Assembly (NCBI RefSeq): GCF_002234675.1
Contig: NC_019866.2
Location: 25,888,031-25,952,030 of the forward strand
DNA: 64,000 bases
Direction of reading: 5' to 3'
Origin: Oryzias latipes
Taxonomy: Eukaryota > Chordata > Actinopteri > Beloniformes > Adrianichthyidae
Both the position numbers and the translations under genes were made by a program. Shown here piece after piece: positions 58,765-64,000 of this stretch (its first letter is position 1; every line of letters begins with the position of its first letter). The notes beneath the pieces are model-generated. The model had not been told where the DNA came from. It ran no database searches and saw only the letters and a program-made list of their open reading frames with translations.

Positions 58765-64000
<5,236 letters not shown>

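Overview
The window is intron-rich vertebrate DNA from a ray-finned (acanthomorph-type) teleost. This is inferred from the gene content (an rpl23 with a standard vertebrate exon layout, a hydroxyacid oxidase, the 3' end of smg1, a cytosolic phospholipase A2 gamma-like gene) and from the dense mix of L1-, L2- and R4-type LINEs, BEL/Pao, hAT, Tc1, PIF/Harbinger, SINE and MITE sequence. Medaka or a relative is plausible, but I cannot fix the species. There is no prokaryotic content and no CRISPR array.

Layout. 1-28 kb is a repeat-dominated gene desert. It holds two 5'-truncated L1-type LINEs (77-3763 and 16269-20466), each with its own target-site duplication (TSD), an L1 ORF2 3' end, a roughly 2.6-kb very G-rich 3' UTR and a poly(A) tail. 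Between them lies a 52-bp minisatellite (5110-6548 and 11456-13495) split by an almost intact L2-clade LINE on the minus strand (6549-11455). A tRNA-derived SINE, L2-type LINE tails, a giant foldback element (24941-26169) and a decayed Tc1 transposon follow. 28.7-40.3 kb is a complete or nearly complete plus-strand pla2g4c-like gene of 12 recognisable coding exons; its introns carry an L2-type LINE, BEL/Pao gag and integrase relics, a Tc1 relic and MITEs. 40.5-44.0 kb is another repeat block: a MITE, an R4/Rex6-type endonuclease fragment, a solo LTR, and a Harbinger element inside a LINE tail. 44.74-47.01 kb is a complete rpl23 (5 exons, plus strand). 48.62-57.66 kb is a complete hao1-like gene (8 exons, minus strand, 372 aa, predicted C-terminal peroxisomal signal SRM); introns 1 and 2 hold hAT transposons nested in other elements. 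57.95-64 kb is the last three coding exons of smg1 (minus strand, FATC end), with a 22-bp minisatellite in the intron running off the window edge.

The most notable structure is a family of ~205-215-bp MITEs, here called the ACCCTTG family. Their terminal inverted repeats (TIRs) read ACCCTTGTGCTATC, TA is duplicated at the ends, and one end carries a hypervariable poly-C tract. At least eleven copies or fragments occur, all to the right of 14.7 kb. Two independent hAT elements inserted into exactly the same internal 8-bp site of this MITE (GTCTAGTG, or its reverse complement CACTAGAC), and a third copy stops abruptly at that octamer. Four of the five hAT target duplications found fit nnnTAnnn, the pattern described for Buster-type hATs.

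The four genes are not an operon-like unit. pla2g4c-like acts on phospholipids, rpl23 is a 60S ribosomal protein, hao1 oxidises glycolate in peroxisomes and smg1 is the nonsense-mediated-decay kinase. rpl23 and hao1 are convergent. smg1 and hao1 are tandem on the minus strand, with only about 0.3 kb between the smg1 poly(A) signal and the hao1 start codon.
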